From Candidatus Parachristensenella avicola (GTDB lineage: Bacteria > Bacillota > Clostridia > Christensenellales > UMGS416), in contig CAJFUN010000031.1 in assembly GCA_904420205.1 (NCBI GenBank), positions 1 to 64,000 on the forward strand: a stretch of 64,000 bases of DNA, in the 5' to 3' direction. Both the position numbers and the translations under genes were made by a program. Of the stretch, positions 60,986 to 64,000 are shown piece by piece; position 1 is the first letter of the stretch; every line of letters begins with the position of its first letter. Under the pieces are notes generated by a model. It was not told where the DNA came from. It did not search any database and was given only the letters and a program-made list of their open reading frames with translations.

Positions 60986-61927
60986 ATGGATAACAGGCGC
61001 TTATCGTCGGCTTCAGCATCCCTACTGGTCCTGCTGTGGGCTGGTTTTCTCTTGCTGATGCAGCTTATATCCGGATATCTTACGCCAAAGATGTCCGCCG
61101 GCTGGCAACAATACCTTTGGACCGGCATCGTTGAGCTGGCCTTTCTGCTAATACCGCTGGCCTTTGTCTGCCGTATGACGGGCCGGAAGGTCTTTTCCTC
61201 GCTTCGTGCATTTCCCACCGGCGAGGGCAAGGCCGTGCTGCTGGCCGCCTGCTTGGCGCTGACCAGCTATCCGGTCATGCTTCTGGTTCAAAATGCTTGG
61301 ATTTTCCTTCTAGAGCTCATGGGCGCCACGCCTCAAGGGGTGAGCCTGCCCGATATTGGGGGGCCCGGCGAGTTGGCATTGGCGCTTATTTCAGTAGCCG
61401 GCGCTGCGGCCTTTGCCGAAGAGCTCTGTCTGCGGGGTGTACTGCTGCCCGCGCTGCGAGGCCGTATGGGGCCCATGGCTGCCGCAGTCCTGACCGCCGT
61501 CATCTTTGCCCTAATGCACGGCAGCTTTTCGGCTCTTCCTTATACCTTTTTGCTGGGGTGGCTGATGGGCTATCTGACCTTGCGAAGCCGCACGGTTTAT
61601 CCGGCCATGGCCTTTCATCTGACAAACAACGCCTTGGCTACCTTAATTAGTTACTGGGCCATGGGCCTGCAGGCTGGTCAGGCACAGGTTGAGGTGACGC
61701 CCTTGCTTCGATTGCAGTCTCTGCTGGCCTTGGGGAACTTTGCGCTTTATGCCGCGGCACTGATGGCGGTGCTGCTCTATTTCTATCGCCGTATCACCCC
61801 CGGCGTCCAACCGGTTCCCCGGGAAGAACGCAGCCCCTTCTGGTGGGCGCCGATGGCGGCAGGCGTAGCGGTTTTCGCCATGCTGGTCGTTTCCAGCGCC
61901 CTCTATGAATTCACGATTGGAGGATAG
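60986..61927 (+). CDS. CPBP family intramembrane metalloprotease
   Basis: A 313-residue polytopic protein of the CAAX-protease/bacteriocin-processing (Abi) family. Motif 1 is AAFAEELCLRGVLLPAL (EExxxR), motif 2 FALMHGSF and motif 3 AMAFHLTNNALA. About eight membrane helices. GGGAGGAA precedes ATG. Its stop is 5 nt before rlmH, suggesting co-transcription. Confidence 0.88.
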   Translation: MDNRRLSSASASLLVLLWAGFLLLMQLISGYLTPKMSAGWQQYLWTGIVELAFLLIPLAFVCRMTGRKVFSSLRAFPTGEGKAVLLAACLALTSYPVMLLVQNAWIFLLELMGATPQGVSLPDIGGPGELALALISVAGAAAFAEELCLRGVLLPALRGRMGPMAAAVLTAVIFALMHGSFSALPYTFLLGWLMGYLTLRSRTVYPAMAFHLTNNALATLISYWAMGLQAGQAQVEVTPLLRLQSLLALGNFALYAAALMAVLLYFYRRITPGVQPVPREERSPFWWAPMAAGVAVFAMLVVSSALYEFTIGG

Positions 61928-61932
61928 ATCAG

Positions 61933-62415
61933 ATGGCTATGCGGATTGATATCCTCTGCGTGGGCCGACTGAAGGAAGCCTATTGGCGGGATGCTTCCCA
62001 GGAATACCTTAAACGTCTGAGCCGCTACGCCCGGGTGGAAGTAACGGAGGTAAACGACCATCCCGCTGCCGAACGGCTTTCCGCCGCCCAGGCCCGGCAG
62101 GTGATGGATGCGGAGGGGGAAAGGTTGCTTGCGCGGCTTAAACCCAATGTCCACGCCATCGCGCTGGATGGGCGCGGAAAAGTTATGGATTCGGTGACTT
62201 TTTCTACGTTCTTGACGAATCTTGAACTGGAGGGACGCGATGCGGCCTTTATCATTGGCGGATCATTGGGCTTAAGCGCTCAGGTATTGGCAGCCTGCCC
62301 AGACCGCCTTTCGCTGGGCGCGATGACCTGGCCTCACCAAATTGCCCGCATTCTGCTGCTGGAGCAGATCTATCGGGGATATCGAATCGCCCGCAATGAG
62401 CCTTATCATAAATAG
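61933..62415 (+). CDS. rlmH: 23S rRNA pseudouridine1915 N3-methyltransferase RlmH
   Basis: A 160-residue SPOUT (trefoil-knot) methyltransferase. IDILCVGRLKEAYW at the start; the knot FIIGGSLGLSAQVLAACPDRLSLGAMTWPHQIARILLLEQIYRGYRIARNEPYHK is complete to the conserved YH-K end. GGAGG 9 nt before ATG 61933. Confidence 0.96.
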   Translation: MAMRIDILCVGRLKEAYWRDASQEYLKRLSRYARVEVTEVNDHPAAERLSAAQARQVMDAEGERLLARLKPNVHAIALDGRGKVMDSVTFSTFLTNLELEGRDAAFIIGGSLGLSAQVLAACPDRLSLGAMTWPHQIARILLLEQIYRGYRIARNEPYHK

Positions 62416-62486
62416 ATATATTGGTTCACGCTTCCTGAAAATCATGGCATTTGCTTTACCCTCCAAAGAAGAAAGATAAAAAAACC

Positions 62487-62948
62487 ATGCTTTGCGCCAA
62501 ATGGGGGTCCGCGGCCGGTTTTGAATCCTTCTGCCCGAGGTGCGGCCACGCTGTTCACGTCGGCACCTGCAGGCTAAACGATGTTGCCTTCTTTGCCCGT
62601 ACCGCTGCCTTCTTTATGAAATCGTATATCTATTTTTCGCTTCCGCGCTGATCCAGGCATACCATGCAACATGCCGCCGGTATGATTTGCAGCGGTTATC
62701 AAAAAGCTGCCGTGGTGTTTTCCGGCTATCCTGTTCCTCGGTTCTTGGAATATGGCATGGCTACCGCCTGCCTGGCTCTATCGGCATGCGCCGTTATGCT
62801 TCGCCAGCGTTTAAGCGCATTTCCCGTCCAGCGCGCCCCCCTCAATCGATGCGATTGGGTGGCTTTGTCTGTTCATTGCATGACGCGATTGCCGCCTTCA
62901 TGGCGGGGATTCATGCATTCAAGATCAACGCCCTTTCATCGCTTATAG
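62487..62948 (+). pseudogene. Probable decayed zinc-ribbon membrane protein
   Basis: One frame reads MLCAKWGSAAGFESFCPRCGH, like the CxxCG...FCxxCG zinc ribbon of many Firmicute proteins but with the second Cys replaced by Trp, and continues to a TGA at 62649-62651. The same frame resumes and includes a membrane-helix-like EYGMATACLALSACAVML before a final stop at about 62948. A lost Cys plus an internal stop suggests a pseudogene; no strong ribosome site was seen. The rest of 62416-63055 shows nothing else. Confidence 0.35.
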
Positions 62949-63068
62949 GCACCTTCATGGGCCGCAGCGTCTTGAGCCTGTAGCGTATCCCATCTTTTAA
63001 AGTGCATGCACCTTTTTCATTAACCGCCCTCCTTATCACGGTGAGAAGCGGCAAAGGAGGAATAAAGC

Positions 63069-64000
63069 TTGGATCGAGCAATCCTGCACTGCGACTGCAA
63101 CGGCTTTTATGCCTCGGTGGAGTGTATCCAGCGCCCTGAGCTGTGGAAAGTGCCCATGGCGGTATGCGGAGATCCGGAAAGCCGGCACGGCGTGATCTTG
63201 GCCAAGAACGAACTGGCCAAGGGTTACGGCGTGGTCACGGCGGAGACCGTATGGATGGCCCGAAAGAAATGCCCCGATCTGGTGTTGGTCCCACCCCATC
63301 ACAGCCTCTACCATGCCTATTCCCGACGGATCAACGAAATCTATGGCCGGTATACCGACCAGGTTGAGGCCTTCAGCGTGGATGAATCTTGGCTGGATGT
63401 AACCGGAAGCCGCAAACTTTTTGGCAGCGGCCGCCAAATTGCCGATGAACTGCGCCGTCAGGTCTATCGGCAGCTTGGGCTTACGATTTCTGTGGGCGTA
63501 TCCTTCAATAAAATCTTTGCGAAGCTGGGCAGCGACTATAAAAAGCCCAACGCGACCACGGAGATCACCCGGGAAAACTATCGGGAAATTCTTTTCCCCT
63601 TACCGGTGCAGGACATGATTTTTGTGGGCAAATCCACTGCCGCGGCGTTGGAGCGCCTTGGCATCTATACCATTGGACAGTTGGCTGAATCCAGCCGCGG
63701 CCAGCTGGAAAATCACCTGGGTAAACTTGGCGCTGTGCTATGGGACTATGCCAACGGATTGGATGATAGCCCTGTGCAGGTCCAAGGTGTGGAGGATGCA
63801 GCAAAAAGCGTCTCCAACTCTATTACCTTTCGGCGAAACCTGGAGGGGTTGGAAGACATCAGTCAAGGCCTGCTCATGCTGTCGGATTCAGTGGCCGCTC
63901 GGTTACGGGCCCAGGGGCTACGTTGTCAAACGGTATCGGTTTCTATTAAAGATCCCAGCTTGAAGGTCATCTCCCGTCAACGTACGCTGCCCTTTGCCTC
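63069..64000 (+). CDS. dinB: DNA polymerase IV (DinB), 3' end beyond window
   Basis: Y-family translesion polymerase; about 310 residues are in the window. ILHCDCNGFYASVEC carries the first catalytic Asp and steric gate Phe-Tyr; AFSVDESWLDVT gives the second acidic pair; GVSFNKIFAKLGSDYKKPNA and the helix-hairpin-helix MIFVGKSTAAALERLGIYTIGQLA follow, then the little-finger domain to the edge. The start is TTG 63069, 8 nt after AAAGGAGG; no in-frame ATG is nearby. No LexA-type box seen upstream. Confidence 0.95.
   Translation, partial: MDRAILHCDCNGFYASVECIQRPELWKVPMAVCGDPESRHGVILAKNELAKGYGVVTAETVWMARKKCPDLVLVPPHHSLYHAYSRRINEIYGRYTDQVEAFSVDESWLDVTGSRKLFGSGRQIADELRRQVYRQLGLTISVGVSFNKIFAKLGSDYKKPNATTEITRENYREILFPLPVQDMIFVGKSTAAALERLGIYTIGQLAESSRGQLENHLGKLGAVLWDYANGLDDSPVQVQGVEDAAKSVSNSITFRRNLEGLEDISQGLLMLSDSVAARLRAQGLRCQTVSVSIKDPSLKVISRQRTLPFA

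Noticed and set aside
63000..63068. LexA/SOS box before dinB
   Set aside because: No GAAC-N4-GTTC-type palindrome found in the leader; also none before recX.
1..64000. tRNA, rRNA, insertion sequences or prophage genes
   Set aside because: Scanned by eye for TTC-arm patterns, transposase motifs and phage structural genes; none convincing.

Overview
The window looks like chromosome from a GC-rich, probably spore-forming member of the Clostridia (Bacillota). The reasons are AGGAGG-type ribosome binding sites almost everywhere, T-run intrinsic terminators, an S-box (SAM-I) riboswitch before metK, CotF-type coat proteins, the PadR/DUF1700/DUF4097 cassette, Soj/Spo0J with canonical parS sites, and an HtrA-(CPBP)-RlmH order near a DnaA-box cluster. 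I see no integrated phage, no intact insertion sequence, no CRISPR array and no tRNA or rRNA.

Layout. 1-19 kb: cell-envelope and housekeeping genes. These are a truncated L,D-transpeptidase, GtrA, a sugar-phosphate isomerase family protein, a DUF1538 membrane protein coupled to a tandem P-II-like protein, nitroreductase, GH3 glycosidase, an SPFH/Tim44-like pair, AraC divergent from a UROD-family protein, LCP ligase plus nucleotidyltransferase, and metK with promoter, SAM-I riboswitch and terminator all visible. 18.6-30.4 kb: a phosphonate operon. A GntR/UTRA regulator diverges from phnD-phnC-phnE-phnE-phnG-phnH-phnI-phnJ-phnK-phnM-(IMPase-like)-phnL-(PHP). phnN and phnP are absent, and a PHP enzyme plus an inositol-monophosphatase-like enzyme fill their place. 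30.4-34 kb: VWA protein and the PadR cassette. 34.4-38.3 kb: an operon of four hydrolases (two CehA/McbA-type PHP proteins, a purple-acid-phosphatase-like protein with altered metal motifs, and a HAD-IIA phosphatase). 38.4-40.3 kb: an interleaved inverted-repeat element, two chromate-transporter half-genes and an apparent standalone structured RNA of about 0.4 kb with its own consensus promoter and terminator. 40.3-49 kb: CorA, DegV/MarR, coat proteins, RecX, a second UROD-like protein, a membrane-anchored Swt1-type HEPN protein, NagB and NUDIX. 49.1-50.0 kb: a decayed stretch holding the 3' end of a lost GNAT gene. 51.1-53.5 kb: a candidate replication origin (four perfect DnaA boxes beside AT-rich DNA), parB, parA and three parS sites. 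53.5-64 kb: aminotransferase, Ogt, a YhaN/YhaO (SbcCD-like) pair, GNAT, HtrA, CPBP protease, RlmH, a probable zinc-ribbon pseudogene and the start of DNA polymerase IV.

The strongest candidates for something undescribed are the ~0.4 kb RNA at 39.87-40.28 kb, the four-hydrolase operon at 34.4-38.3 kb, the DUF1538/tandem P-II pair, the membrane-tethered HEPN protein and the interleaved-repeat element at 38.49-38.57 kb. Family names rest on motif recognition from the sequence; no database search was run. Functions of the uncharacterised families are inference.
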